Source of the DNA: Psococerastis gibbosa
Lineage: Eukaryota > Arthropoda > Insecta > Psocodea > Psocidae
Reading direction: 5' to 3'
Assembly (NCBI GenBank): GCA_963971405.1
Contig: OZ020484.1
Location: forward strand, 30,154,770 to 30,218,769
DNA: 64,000 nucleotides
Made by a program: the position numbers and the translations under genes. Within the stretch, counting starts at the first letter, position 1, and the number at the start of each line of letters is the position of its first letter. The notes under the pieces are model-generated. The model saw nothing but the letters and a program-made list of their open reading frames with translations, was not told the origin of the DNA and ran no database searches. Below, piece after piece: positions 23,430 to 35,419 of the stretch.

Positions 23430-24555
23430 GCCAATTTTAGTGGTGCAACTTATAAAACGTTTGCTTACGCCTTATAAGTTCAGTACGTGCTTTTGGCATT
23501 AATCTGATATCTGAATTATGGCCCTGCTAGTAATATGAATTATGATTCAACGGTAATCAGAATAAAAAAGGCTACTTTTTCAATTATTTCCTATCTCGAT
23601 AAGCACAATTAAAATAATATTTAATTTTCTCGCTTTGCCAATAAATTTAGGATACAATTAAAGCTCACAGCTAGTCCTTCACTATTGGCCTGTTGGTTTT
23701 AATTTATAGGCTACCTTTCATTTCGGTTTTGAATTTGCGAACAATATTATCGAAATGGGCCTGACTGTGAGACTACGAAATCTTTAAGAAATCCTTTTTT
23801 TTTACTGATGTTATTCTCTAGTTCACCAAAACGGGCCAAATATAAGGCAAGGGGAGATCGGGGAAAGATGGATTGCGTAAAGTGGGACTCCTAAAACTTG
23901 AAGAATAACTTAACCTTTCAATAAATTGGCAACCTACCGACATACCAGTTAGTCTGTCAAGACCTGAGAACATATTTAGCGCAACTGTTTCCATCTTACC
24001 CCAAGGAGTCAGTGTTAATCTTAGCCCACCATGTCATTGACAAGAAATGATGTTATGTAAGAAATAGTCTATCTAAGTTTTCCAAAATTATTACGTATTA
24101 TGAATTTTTACGACTTTTCTCATGCAACTGAGAAGAAATTAGTAAATAATTAGAAACATTCAATTTGTTAAAACTTACTAAAGTGAACCATATTACTAAA
24201 AGCGTGACATAAAAAACGTCATTTGCAATACAACCTCAAAAAAACAACCAAGAAATTCTTGTGCCGCGATTACCGGTCAGTTTGGCAGTTCATTTATGTC
24301 ACTTTCAAAACTACCACCAGTTTTTAGTTTGGCGGAAATTTGACTATCAATCTTACCCCAATCTCCCCTAGCCAACACACTGCTGCTGCAGTTGAAATCC
24401 AAATTTATTAATTATTGGCTTATATATACCTTCGCGGATTAAACAATAACTACACCTATTATGAAAGGAAAAAATTTATGGCTTATGGTCATTTTCATTC
24501 GGTCTTCGCATTTCGGATTGTTTCTAAACCGTTAGTAGCTAGTTGGTTCCTGTAT
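23430..24555. other. Unassigned spacer DNA
   Basis: AT-rich spacer between the arms with no supported gene. Confidence 0.4.
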
Positions 24556-24559
24556 CCAT

Positions 24560-24985
24560 GATTTGAGTGCTTTCATGTTTTCTACTAGGACAGCTGCAGT
24601 TACGCCGGTATAGATTAGGAATAATACTTAGGTTTTTATCATCGTTGCCAACATCAGGGTATCAAGCAAATTCTCGTGCCTTACATAGTCAAAAGTCTTT
24701 TAGAAGTCAATAAAACACAAGTAGGCATCTTTGTTAATGTCCAGATGTCTTTTAGCCAACAGTTGTAAGCCATACAATGCATCCTCCCGCGGGTGCCTCA
24801 CCCATTGCTAAAGCGACGCCACGCCATGCCACGCTCACATCACTTTTAGGATAATATAAGCTCTTTTAAATTATTTTCAAGAATATTTTTTTAGCGGTTT
24901 ACTTATCAAGGTGATCGTCTTGTGTCTTGTGTTTCTTCGGTTTGATGTCTGCCTGCTTAATACAAAACATGCTCTACTTCATGGG
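24560..24985 (-). mobile_element. LINE fragment: reverse-transcriptase domain
   Basis: On the minus strand one frame reads HPREDALYGLQLLAKRHLD, then NKDAYLCFIDF, then KTFDYVRHENLLDTL. This is the conserved reverse-transcriptase block (CFIDFxKAFDxVxHxxLL) of non-LTR retrotransposons. Just upstream, DDHLDK...KKIFLKII resembles the TLxSHxLKIFxKII block that precedes it. Stops interrupt it and it is isolated, so it is a relic. Confidence 0.7.
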
Positions 24986-25239
24986 TCATAATCATAATAC
25001 TGCAGCGGATTCAACTCCATGCTCCTCACCGTCGTAGAGGTTCTAAAGATCTTCCACACATGTCCCCAGCTTGCCTAGCACAGAAGTGATAACATTTCCC
25101 TGTCCCCGTCCTTGTTTATTATTGCCTTTATTCTCATGTGTAGATTAAACGAGTCACGTCTGTTCTCCATCCCTTCCATTTCCCTGCAGTTCCTTTTCCA
25201 TTCTCTCCTTAGTCAATGCAATTTTCATCTGTACCTCAC

Positions 25240-25560
25240 GTTTGACCTCTTATGTTATGAATAGGGGCTCAAAACAAACTTTTATAAATGCCATAAGGGA
25301 TGAATTTCTTGATTTCACATTTGGATGTGGTAGAATGGAGAGGATACCAAGAGACTGGCAAGTCCTAGACGAAGAGTCTGCATCCGACCAATGCTACGTG
25401 GCATTTGTACGCCAACGGAACAAGCCACTCCATTAATGATAGCTCTACATTACCTTCGAAAAAGTTTCACCCAAAACTCCTTGGTGGACGAAGAGAATTG
25501 AAAATCCCTTTCGGCTCTGGCCGATCAGGTGTAGGGAGAATCCGCAGCCCCTGCTTTTTC
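25240..25560 (+). mobile_element. LINE fragment: endonuclease end (Jockey/I/R1-like)
   Basis: The frame reads IPRDWQVLDEESASDQCYVAF, which matches the last block of the apurinic-type endonuclease of these LINEs (W-VL-EES-SDH-YI-F). A shifted frame then reads TPWWTKRIE, the linker motif that normally follows. It probably belongs with the reverse-transcriptase relic at 26250..27110 on the same strand, separated from it by family B. Confidence 0.65.
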
Positions 25561-25689
25561 TCTACGCTACCTACGCTATGTAAGTGATAACAAATAAAAA
25601 ATACTTCATTATTTTCCCGACCACAGCATAACACACAAAACACTCTTGTGTTACAAGTTTCGAACTACAATGCTGACTATGAACTTTAC

Positions 25690-26200
25690 TTATCAAACCA
25701 TTTTCACTTTAACTGGGCGCCATCTTAAAATGGTTGATTTGTCGTAAAAAGTGTAGATTCCATTATCGTAGATAATAATACGGGCTTTCAGTCAGATTTT
25801 AATTCATTTCTCTTCGACCAATATTAACTGAGATATGAATTATATGGGGTTTCAATCAGCTCCCATCTTGTAACTGAACAGTGGATCTTGCTGGTTAACG
25901 AACTCGATATCAAGACATTTGTATGATCAATTTATGCGCTACTTCCATCGAAATCGGATAATATCTACGGAAGTTAGAGTGTTTCCTAAAATCGATATAC
26001 ACACATTATTTGTACATACATAGGTTACATAAGTACAGTCATACTGTACACATATATATATATAATGTATAATATTTTGAATGGAGGGTGGTTTTAGGCT
26101 CAGGGGGTCATGAAATGAAAAGTTGTGAAGAAATTTTCGAAAAGTTGAACATTGGTCGCCATCTCAATAGGTGGATGAGTCTCCCTAAATCTTTGAAAGC
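25690..26200 (+). repeat. Dispersed family B, copy 2
   Basis: Close match to 3640..4150 over its whole length, including TAGATAATAATACGGGCTTT, the TATATATATAT stretch and TTTGAATGGAGGGTGGTTTT. It lies between two parts of a LINE remnant, so it probably inserted there. Confidence 0.8.
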
Positions 26201-26249
26201 TAACCAGCGAACGATAAAAAAGAATAAGACGAGGGGGTCACAAAGTAGT

Positions 26250-27110
26250 ACCTACTGCTGAATACAAAACGGCAATGTAAGCGAGAAATACGAGCCTCCA
26301 AACGGAGATGATGGCGTTTTTACTGCAAATCTTTCAGAAGCAACAAGGCTGCAAGAAACCTTACCTAAAGATAAACGCATTATTCAATGGAACTCTCTTC
26401 AGTAACAGAAGGAATATCTCTACAGCATTCTAATGCCGAAGCCTTGTAGCTCCTAATAGAGACGCATTCCCCTGACTGTAAGTTTGGCTCTGACAGTAAT
26501 CTACATCCTGGCGAAGACTCTACAGCAGGCGTTTCTTCACATTCTGATGTCAACCCAACCTGGTTAACGGAAGAATGAGTGGCGCATGCTTTGGAATATT
26601 TTCCCCCTTTAAATCACCGGACAGATGTAGGATCTTCCCCTTACTCCTTTAAAAAGAAATTCTTGAGGTTACTAAATTCCTTGTGCCCTATGGTCCCTCA
26701 CCGCGGCCTGGGGCTTTACCTAAATCTACTACTACTAAATTCTTTACGGCGATTTATAAGAGCTGCTTAAGGTTTAGTTCCATCACTTCCATACCCATCA
26801 AGTGGCGGGAAGTCTAGATGATCTTCATTCCCAAACACGATAGATTCGCGGTTACACCAAGCCATTGGCGTTCAGACCTATTAGCCTCAGTTCCTTTTTG
26901 CTATACGAAATGCTAATGGAACGAGAAATCAGGCTTACTTTCACCAGCAGCAATGCATTGCACGACAGTCAGCCAGGATTCAGGCCAGGGCGGTCAACAG
27001 AAAGCGCCCTGCATAGTTTTGTCACGTAACTAGAAGGGAATCTTGACAGTAAAGAAATAGTGCTCTGTGTATTTCTTGACGTGGGTGGTGGTTTTGCGAA
27101 TTTAATTCTT
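26250..27110 (+). mobile_element. LINE fragment: reverse-transcriptase domain (Jockey/I/R1-like)
   Basis: Pieces in shifting frames read WREVxMIFIPK, FRPISL-like, LMEREIRLTFTSSNALHDSQ, PGFRPGRSTESALHSFVT and CVFLDV. Together these are the conserved palm blocks of Jockey/I-superfamily reverse transcriptases. Many stops and shifts are present, so it is an old relic. A fragment of SINE family 2 (26690..26745) sits inside it. Confidence 0.75.
26690..26745 (+). repeat. SINE family 2, 3' fragment
   Basis: CCTATGGTCCCTCACCGCGG followed by CCTGGGGCTTTACC and a (CTA)n-type tail matches the 3' end of 35420..35662 and 62803..63004. Confidence 0.65.
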
Positions 27111-27119
27111 ATTTGATAG

Positions 27120-27612
27120 GGGTATTCACTGCGTATGGTTTACCTTAAGGGAAATTAAGGGAAAAAACTTCAGTTTTTCTCATGGGTTTTCTACGCAGAA
27201 AAATAATGCCATAAGGAAACGCATTTCAAAACGTTCCCGCACTTTACCCAAATACTTGGCTGGGTAAACTGAGCTTGGGGAATCGAAAACACAGAACGGT
27301 CATATTTGCTGTTGTTTACTTGTTTTGCATTTGAATTTTGGTTTTTATTCATATTTAATTAAAAAAATAAAATAAACAACAAAGGGAAACATATATATGG
27401 CAAGAGTTGGATGCTCATAAGTTAATAGAAAGAAACTAATTAAAAGAAACTTTGGAGGTAAGTTAGGTTAGGCCGGATCAAGTGGGAAACGTAGAGATGC
27501 ACGTTTCCATGGCATTATTTTTCTACGCAGAAAAACTGTTCTATTCCCTCAGTTTCCTACTTTCCCATAGGGAAAACCAAACGCATTTAATACCTCTGAC
27601 TAATATTGGCAG
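27120..27612. other. Unassigned spacer DNA with an internal inverted match
   Basis: AAAAATAATGCCATAAGGAA at about 27203 and the block ...CATGGCATTATTTTTCTACGCAG at about 27510 face each other, with GGGAAA-rich DNA beyond. This may be a decayed foldback element of about 400 bp. No gene. Confidence 0.35.
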
Positions 27613-27613
27613 G

Positions 27614-27663
27614 ATCATCGCCAATTATTAAACTGTTTGCAAATTTAATTACCAACTTGTATC
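27614..27663 (-). repeat. 50-bp inner continuation of the inverted duplication (right side)
   Basis: Reverse complement of 23377..23426 without a visible mismatch. Confidence 0.85.
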
Positions 27664-27674
27664 TTCAAAACTAT

Positions 27675-28320
27675 GTAAGGCAGAACTTAATAGTCCCGCC
27701 TCTAGAACGAGACCACTAACACTCCCTTACGACATAAACCGACCGAATGGTGCGCATTACAAAACAGGAAGTTACGCTGCCTCACCCTGTAGATAAAAAT
27801 TGTGAGCGGGCAAAACATTTTTTTAACATTTTTCTATATACCGGTGCTATTAAAAAACTATTTTCGAAGTTTTTATAAATTATTATTATTTATTATTATT
27901 ATAAATTATATAAACTGAATTCCGAGGCTTTTCCATTTTTTTGACTTACGGCGCTCCACTAATACTCAATGTATCGAGCATGGGGGACGTGATCTAAATG
28001 TTTTGATCTTCGGAACTATAGACGCCTAAGACAAAAGTGTCTAGTCCCACTTCTCGAACGAGACCATAAACACTTCGCTAAGACATTCCCCGACCGAATG
28101 GCGCGCATTCCTAAATGAGGAAGTTACGCGGCCACACCCTGTAGCTAAAAATTAAGAGCGGTGAAATTTTTTTTTTTAACTTTTTTCTATATATCACTAA
28201 CAATACATTTTTAAAATTTTTATAAATATTCATGGGCTGTCCCTGGATTCTGAGGTTTTGCCATTTTTTTTTTTTTTTGTCTAATTGCACTCCACTATGT
28301 ATCCGGCATTGGATTTTCAT
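27675..28320 (+). repeat. Diverged tandem pair, about 350 bp per unit
   Basis: The first unit (about 27675..27990) and second unit (about 28035..28320) share blocks such as CGACCGAATGG-GCGCATT, GGAAGTTACGC, CACCCTGTAG and TTTTTCTATATA, ending with a CACTCCACTA-type block. It lies between the main inner border of the right arm and the 50-bp match, so it may be an insertion that followed the duplication. Confidence 0.65.
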
Positions 28321-28698
28321 TAAAAAATTCACAATGGGATCCCTATTGGCATAGGTGCTTCGAAGAACAATATAGAGAAATAGCCGTCATGAATCCATAC
28401 AAAAATAAGTTGTATTCACCCTCACAGCTATGGCTCCTGAAACGCCGCTACATCACCAAGTAGGGCTAGGACCTATGACCATTCGTCTATGGAAATCGTA
28501 GATTCTGTCCAGAAGCCGGAAGTTTCGGGGAAAACATGGGATGTCTCGTATCTCAGAAGGCCCTGAATTAGAAATCCGCAACGAAACTTGTCTAGCGGTA
28601 ATTTCGCCACCTTAATTTTCAATCTAATAACCTCAATTACCGTGCAAGGTAAATGATAATTTCGTCCACAGATTCACATAAACTCATTCCAACTAGCC

Positions 28699-28731
<33 letters not shown>

Positions 28732-28823
28732 AGAATTTTAATTATTCAAGAACAGCGACCACATTTCCGGAAATAGGACCTGACCCTATCTTATCTTATT
28801 ATAGGCTACCGAGGCTATGATAT

Positions 28824-29074
28824 TTGAGGAGCTTAGTTACAAACGTGGCCAACTCCATTTTTTCACAAAATTAGGTTTTGATCCGACCTTGCAGAAAATT
28901 GTAATGTCCACCTGCACGTTGTAAAATAAAGTGACAAAAGCAGCCAGATTGCGCACAGAAGCGCTGAGAAGTCTGGGGTTAGCTATAAACTTAATGCAAT
29001 TTTCAACAGAAAATCCGCTCTCCAGAAAAATTCTAAAACTTGGAGTTGGCCATGATTGTAAACAGCCTCCTCAA
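28824..29074. mobile_element. MITE-like insertion, 251 bp, present in one arm only
   Basis: It starts TTGAGGAGCTTAGTTACAAA and ends AACAGCCTCCTCAA. The subterminal GTGGCCAACTCCA is answered by TGGAGTTGGCCA, so the last ~35 bp at each end are inverted. The left arm lacks it at the corresponding spot (near 22990), giving a natural empty site. The target duplication is not clear and the superfamily is unassigned. Confidence 0.8.
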
Positions 29075-29514
29075 TTTTGTATTACGAATGAGGCTATGGG
29101 GTATTAAGTAGACTTACTGTATCATCTCCATGATCTGAAAATAATCTAAATGCACATTTTGACTAAATTGCATAAATAGGTCATGGGACCTATGTTGAAA
29201 CATGGGCACCAAATAAAAAAATGAGGCAATTATAATCCAAATATTCCAAATTATGGGGTCAAAACTTTCTTTCTCGTCGAATCGAACGTAGAGTTACAGG
29301 TGTAAGCATGTAAGTTATCCTTACCATCGCGGCTGATGTGCGGGAGGGATCTACAGAGGAGGAGAGGTTTAATTATAAATAAAAGAATATAAAATGCTTA
29401 AAAACCAACCATCTTACTCCTACGCAATGCATGTACTGTATATTATCAAAAAATTCTCCTCCGTTGATTAATGTTTTTGCATTAAAAAATTCGCATTTAT
29501 GGTTGAAACACACA

Positions 29515-30135
29515 TTATTGTTTTTTAGTTTATACGTAGTATAAGGAAAGCTTTGTGATGGTCAAAATGTTCGGTTCCGAGATTCCGAGAGAAACGGATT
29601 TACACGTTTTGAGGTCCCAGGAACACCAAATAGTGTTTTTTACGAAATGTCGGTGTGTCGCTCTGTCAGTCTGTTCATCGATTTTTGGGCAAAGTACTCT
29701 GTGGATTTTGATGACATTTGGCATGTAGGTTCACAAAAATCGTACCTCGAGGCAATTCTTTTTATTTGATGCTAACTCAGTTTGGGGGTTTTTATTTTCA
29801 AAAAACTAAAAAAAACGTATAAAAAAAATTATTTCTCAAAAACAACTCCAACGATTTCTTTTGAATTCACATATTGTAGTCGTTAGTAATGTTAACAAAA
29901 TGCGGTGGGTCGCTTGCACCTTGATAGTTTGCTTTTAGGGGTAAAAAAATAAAAATATCTCAATTTTCTTGAAAAATGACTAAAAAATAATTTTTCTGCT
30001 GCACCTTTCTATCGATGATATCTACCTTCAGGTATGTTTTAGGTGTTCAATAGAGTAAAAAAACCAAATAGGTTTCTTTCCCAAAAAAATATTTGGTTCT
30101 GTGCTACAAATTATTTTTTGAAGAAATTATATGAA
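29515..30135 (+). repeat. Dispersed family A, copy 5 (in right arm)
   Basis: Exact reverse partner of copy 4, with TTTATACGTAGTATAAGG at its start. Confidence 0.8.
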
Positions 30136-30499
30136 ATGGCGCGGCGTTATTAATTTATTACTTGGTGGTGGAATTGCCAACGATTAATTCACTGCTACGG
30201 GATAGCCGTAGCCACAAGAGATCCAGGGGCTTTGATAAAAATAGAAAATGTTTAAAAAATCTACTCTATTTCGTTAAGTACCTATATTTAAATTTCCAGT
30301 CGGTACATACTCAATTGTAATACTCTGAAATACTCATATTAACATTTACTGTATAGGTTGCAACCCCCCACCCCCCATGGAGCTATTCAAATTTCGCCAC
30401 TGGGGATAAGTGCTTTTAAAATGTAGGCCAACGGTATTGGTAATACGAATGGATCAATATTAGAGACTGGCACAAATTCCGGGTTAGTGATTAAAATTG

Positions 30500-32321
30500 A
30501 CTTTCCTGCTTTTACCCCGTCTGGGGAGGGTTAGGCATCGCATAAAACTTCTGGGACCGATTTTTTCGTACTCATATTTTAATATACTAACACATAGCAA
30601 AATTTCAAGACGCCACCTTTTCATGGAATTTACAGGTTATGGTTTGCTACCCCTCTGGATCACCCTTAATTATAATATAATATTCTGGCATTGGGTTACC
30701 CGCCATATATGGGCAAGAAGCAGCTATTTCGCGTTGGATTTTTCATGCCACCTTAACAGCGAAATCCCACCCCTGATAAATTTCTACCCCCTCTGGGGAG
30801 GGGTAGGCATCGCATAAAATTTCTGGGACCGATTTTTTCGTACTTGCAGTTAACTATACTAACACATAGCAAAATTTCAAGGCGCCACCTCTTTAAATAA
30901 TTTTATCCCTCAGCTTATGGTTTGCTACCCCTCTGGATCACCCTTAATTATAATATAATATTCTGGCATTGGGTTACCCGCCATATATGGGCAAAAAGCA
31001 GCTATTTCGCGTTGAATTTTTCATGCCACCTTTATAGTGAAATCCCACCCCAGATAAATTTCTACCCCTTCTGGGTAGGGGAAAAATGAGAAAGAAATTT
31101 CTGGGAGACAATTTTCCAGATACTAGTAGTAACTTACTTAACAAAAAGGTAGAAATAAAGTTGCCACCTTTTTAGCCACTTTTCTCCGTTTCATCCCTGG
31201 TTTGAACCCTTCTGTCACCTACCCCTCCGTGAGTGATAGTTCTGGGAGTACGTTTTTTGCCATACTACACTTGCTTGCGACCCTTTCCAGCATTTTTTAC
31301 GCTGCCACCCTCTTTAAGGATCGAAACTGGTTATAAATTTTCCATCCCTTCTGGGAAGGGGTAGTTACCGAATGTAATGTCTGTGACCAATAACATAGTA
31401 AACCAGGCACCAATTTAAGGCATTTAAGCTACGATTTAGATTGCCACCTCTTCAGCCAATTTTATCCCTCAGCATTTGACTTTCCACCCCTCTGGATCAC
31501 CCCTAACCACCCTATAATATTCTATGGGGTTGTTTCCCGCCATAAATTAGTCCAAAGGAACTGTTTTAGGATGGATTTCCCGTGCCACCCTTACATCGAA
31601 ATCCCACCCCAGATAAATTACTACCCTCTCTTGCTAAGGGAAAAGCATGAGAAAACTTCTGGGACAAAAATTTCAATTATGAATATGAAGTACCCAATGA
31701 TGTATACGACGAAATTAAGTTGCCACCTTTTCAACTAATTTTGCACCTTGGCTGGTGACTTCCACCCTTCTGTATCAACCCCCATTGCACCTAAAATGTC
31801 TGTGATCAAGATTTCTAACATTATATTCACAAGTACTATACGGTATAATGTTTTTTCCGCTGCCACCCTTTTAACATAGAACACCCTAGGATAAATTTCC
31901 GACCCTTCTGGCAAGGGGTTGCTGTCGCTAAAAACGTCTGGCATACTGTTTTTTATGATTGTCAGGTGACAAGCTTGCACACATAGGTAAATTTAATTTG
32001 CCACCTCTTCAGCAAATTTTTGGTACTCACAGCTGATTTTACCACCCTCTGGAGAGGGGTTAACCATGGAAAAATCTTCTGGTAGGAGGTTTACACCTAT
32101 ATTTGAGTGCCACTTGTCATTTTGGTAGCATCTCAACGTGCCACTCGTTTCGTGAATTTTCGTTTAAAAATATTTTCGAAAAAAAAATCCCCTGTCCAAA
32201 TGCTACCGCTCCCGCCAGCCAGAAATCCCTTTTCGCCATATCCAGCCAATGGACTATTACGGACATAGTGTGAAAATTTGCCACCACTTCACAGAACCGA
32301 AGGATAGGTGGCACCCGGTCT
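30500..32321 (-). repeat. Satellite array, ~279-bp units (right arm)
   Basis: Reverse copy of the array at 19741..21545, with the same order of diverged units. The whole array was therefore duplicated as a block and did not expand independently on each side. Confidence 0.88.
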
Positions 32322-33050
32322 ATGTGTAAGGGTATAAGGAGCTGAGAAAGGCACAAAACTTTTGGAATAAGTATTTAAGCAATTCACCACGTGGCCTACC
32401 TCAACCCCTGTTGCTGGCATTCGCGGTATACAAGGTATATTCTTCAAGGAACACTTAGTTATATTTCCAGATTTTGACAGAACAGAAAAAAATACGGCTT
32501 AAGTAAAACACTCAGTATGTTTTAAAGTAATTCTGCTCATTTTTTCAACTGCCTGCATGGCAAATCCAAAATCTCCAAGCTCAGGGTAGCATGACAAGGG
32601 TGGAAAAAGTGTTGACCCCCTGTTGCGTCCACCCGGTTCGACCTCGCCCGCTCAACCGCGCGAATGCCAATTTCACAGTATTAGTAAAGCAAGCGCGACC
32701 GCCCAAAAGTTTCAGAACATGGAGTTATTGTCGGCAGGACAACAGGAATTATAAGAGAGCAGTTAATTAAGCGGGGCGTGGGTTTTGCTTCTGTTTGGCG
32801 GCCTCTTTTAAGACGTCGTGCGACGGTCTATATCGTGGACACACACTGTGTGATCAATGGTCCGACCGATCGTTTTACATGTTCATTGCCGTTCATTCAG
32901 GCCCTGTCGACTGACCGAAAATAAATGTCCATTCAAAAGGGGTTTCGGGAGGGAATTTGGTTTCTAAAAGGCAACGCCGCTTACTGCATACGGTGTGTTC
33001 ATTTACTGTAGCTTCCTAGTGAAATGCTCGGCAGCCCTAGGTTTTTCAGT
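32322..33050. other. Unassigned intergenic DNA
   Basis: No feature supported. Confidence 0.4.
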
Positions 33051-33110
33051 TTTGCTTTCCTATTTATACGCGTCAGTATAAGAAAATCTTTGTAATGGCC
33101 GAAATGCTCT
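33051..33110 (+). repeat. Dispersed family A, copy 6 (first 60 bp only)
   Basis: TGCTTTCCTATTTATACGCG then AGTATAAGAAAATCTTTGTA matches the start of family A and stops abruptly. Confidence 0.65.
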
Positions 33111-33703
33111 ATTTTTATTTTGTAATTTCATTGCCTAATATGCTACCGAACACAGTTTACCAAACCTCTCACCCATTGTTGGGAGATTTGTCGTTACATA
33201 CTGTATATAAAAAGAGCAAATAGCAATTAATAGCCCTAAGTACTATTTATTTACGTGCTGCTTATGCCTTAATGCGATATCTGGTTAGCGTGTGTGCATT
33301 ATTTTTATCATTATTTGACCGTGGACGGTGTAGCCATTAGCTGCAGTGGTATATACGATATAGCGCATAATGAGGTGGGTTATTTTATTGGTTGCACTGA
33401 AATAATGAGCGCGAGAGAGCGGGGGCTAGCACGATATTGAAGGACTGCTATTCTGATGCCTATCGCGTACTATTATCTTTTGCCATCCTACTTTATTTTG
33501 CATTATACGGAGCAGCTGAAACTTAATAGTGCGCCACTGATGCTGCTCTAATATACTAAACTTTGCATTACATTTTAACTAGTTTAATTAAATATTGTGG
33601 ATAAGTTACTGTAATAACCCGTAACCATACACTAGATATAATAGAATTGAGCTTTCCACTCACTGAGTTTCCAGACGTATGATATTTAACTATATACTAT
33701 AGG
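33111..33703. other. Unassigned intergenic DNA
   Basis: No feature supported. Confidence 0.4.
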
Positions 33704-33711
33704 ATTGCAGC

Positions 33712-33896
33712 CAATGGTGGATCCACGGGGGGGGGGGGTCATGACCCCCCTCTCTAAATGAGTAAATTCATAAGAAAAAGTAGTAAAACATAGTTAAAAA
33801 AAAATTGAATAAAACTCACCTTTTCAACAAAAAAAATTACCTTTTAAACTTACAAAAAACTTGTGACCCCCTAAAGTTTTGCTGGATCCGCCCTTG
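33712..33896. mobile_element. hAT-type MITE (CAATGGTGGATCC ends), 185 bp
   Basis: Begins CAATGGTGGATCCACGG and ends GCTGGATCCGCCCTTG, flanked by exact octamers ATTGCAGC (33704..33711, 33897..33904). A G run and C run lie just inside the left end. Confidence 0.92.
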
Positions 33897-34189
33897 ATTG
33901 CAGCCCTAAAATCATGATTACGGGTCAGACTTTAATCACAGTACAATACAGTCACACAAATCTTGAATGCGTATTAGCGTATTCTGTCGGTTATAGGTAG
34001 GGCAGCGCTCCCAATCTAATCCAGGATTTTGTTTCAAGGCCCCCAATGTGTACTATAGTCTGCATTTCATAACTTTGACCATCAGGGGGCTCTTATTCTA
34101 ACCCAAATATAACATAGTAACTATGTCTGCATTAGTCACAGTGCCGGAGATACCTATGGGAATTGTATGCACCTGCACAAAGGGGTCAG

Positions 34190-34354
34190 CATGGGCGGAC
34201 ACAGGGGGGCAGGGGGGTAGCTGCCCCCCAAATTTGGTAAATCTATTGTAAATTAATTTATTACGCTTTGATTTAATCGATCCTACATATGTTTTTCCTA
34301 TTTTGAGATACAACTACCCCCCCCCCCCCCACAAATGGGCTGGATCCGTCCCTG
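34190..34354 (-). mobile_element. hAT-type MITE, reversed copy of the 5808 element, 165 bp
   Basis: Begins CATGGGCGGACACAGGGGGG and ends TGGATCCGTCCCTG. The interior matches 5808..5980 reversed, including CAAATTTGGTAAATCTATTG and a long C run. No clear target duplication remains, so it is likely older or its borders have drifted. Confidence 0.8.
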
Positions 34355-34435
34355 TGTTTCATCACAACAAACATGGCAGGTTAGCAATACGAATCTTGTC
34401 AAAGAGCTTAAAAGTAGAGGATTTTGCAGATACCA

Positions 34436-34505
34436 GACATAGCGCAGCGGTTAATAAGACGCCCCAGTTAGGCGTAGATCGTGGGTTCCAATTCCACCAA
34501 GTCCA
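34436..34505 (+). repeat. tRNA-like SINE head
   Basis: TAGCGCAGCGGTTAATAAGA resembles an A box and GTGGGTTCCAATTCCACC a B box; the middle has GGCGTAGATCG, shared with the tRNA-like sequence at 16783..16854. No complete cloverleaf can be drawn, so a SINE or tRNA relic is likelier than a working gene. Confidence 0.55.
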
Positions 34506-34509
34506 GTTT

Positions 34510-35419
34510 TTTTCAAACCCTCTAATTTCGGTTATTAAGTGGAGGTGTATAACACTGACATTAAACAAACTTAGGCTTAACAAATAACCACAAACTTACA
34601 CGAGAAAACTACCGCGTAATCGTTGAGTGAGTGAGCTTTGGATGCCCAACCAGCCTATTATGCAATTAATCTTTTTTTTTTTAATTTTGTTGCGAAACTC
34701 AAATCACAACTGATATAAATCCGTTTGATCTGTATACATTGAAAGGTACTTTAAACGATTGTGTCCGATATATATAAAAGCGGTGCAACTTCTACACTTC
34801 GCAACACCATCTTGTGAGTCTCTCCTCCTAGAGGTAGTTTATGGCTCTTGTAGCCGCACACTGCGGTAAGCAATAACTTTCATTCATGTGTTAGGCTCAA
34901 TTCTCGCGAAGCCTAGCTGAACCTGAACTGCGATGTTTCTCCTCCTCCGCCACCTTTGTGCGCCTCTTCCTAGAAACTTTAACATCGCTCTAACATTGTT
35001 TATGTGACGCGCGGGTCATAACTCAACCATAAGACTGGGAACAATATTAAAAATAATGCTTGTCGCAGGTCGAGCTGTGGTATATACGTTTCACGTATAT
35101 AAGCTGCGTTAGCATTAAAGTGCTTGCTCATTACTTTCAGCCTGTGTAGTTTTCCGTCACCTTAACGTTCAATGAGTTCCTCCAGCTAGTGGTTAGAGTC
35201 TATGTAACTATATACTACTGTATCTAAAGCGGTTTTAATCTTAAAGCAAGAGATTTCCAAATATTTCTTAAACAAAACAGGCCTGTGCATATTTCACTAA
35301 ATTAATGAATTCCTCACTTTTTTATACTTTATAGCCGTAAATACCCGTAAATACATGTTGTCGCGCAAGTACTAGATAATCCGGGGAGATGGGGGTTTCA
35401 TTTAGATATGAATTTGGGT
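34510..35419. other. Unassigned intergenic DNA
   Basis: About 0.9 kb without a supported feature. Confidence 0.4.

Larger units (their letters stand above)
28531..32321 (-). repeat. Right arm of the large inverted duplication
   Basis: Reverse complement of 19741..23274. It is 257 bp longer, almost all of it a 251-bp MITE-like insertion at 28824..29074. The remaining difference is mainly in the poly-T run near 28700. The near identity implies a recent duplication, gene conversion between arms, or an assembly join of two copies. Confidence 0.93.

Noticed and set aside
19741-32321. The inverted duplication as a giant foldback (FB/Galileo-like) transposon
   Set aside because: No target duplication at the outer borders, and unrelated dispersed repeats are duplicated at the same positions in both arms; a segmental duplication explains this better, although internally repetitive arms are reminiscent of FB elements.
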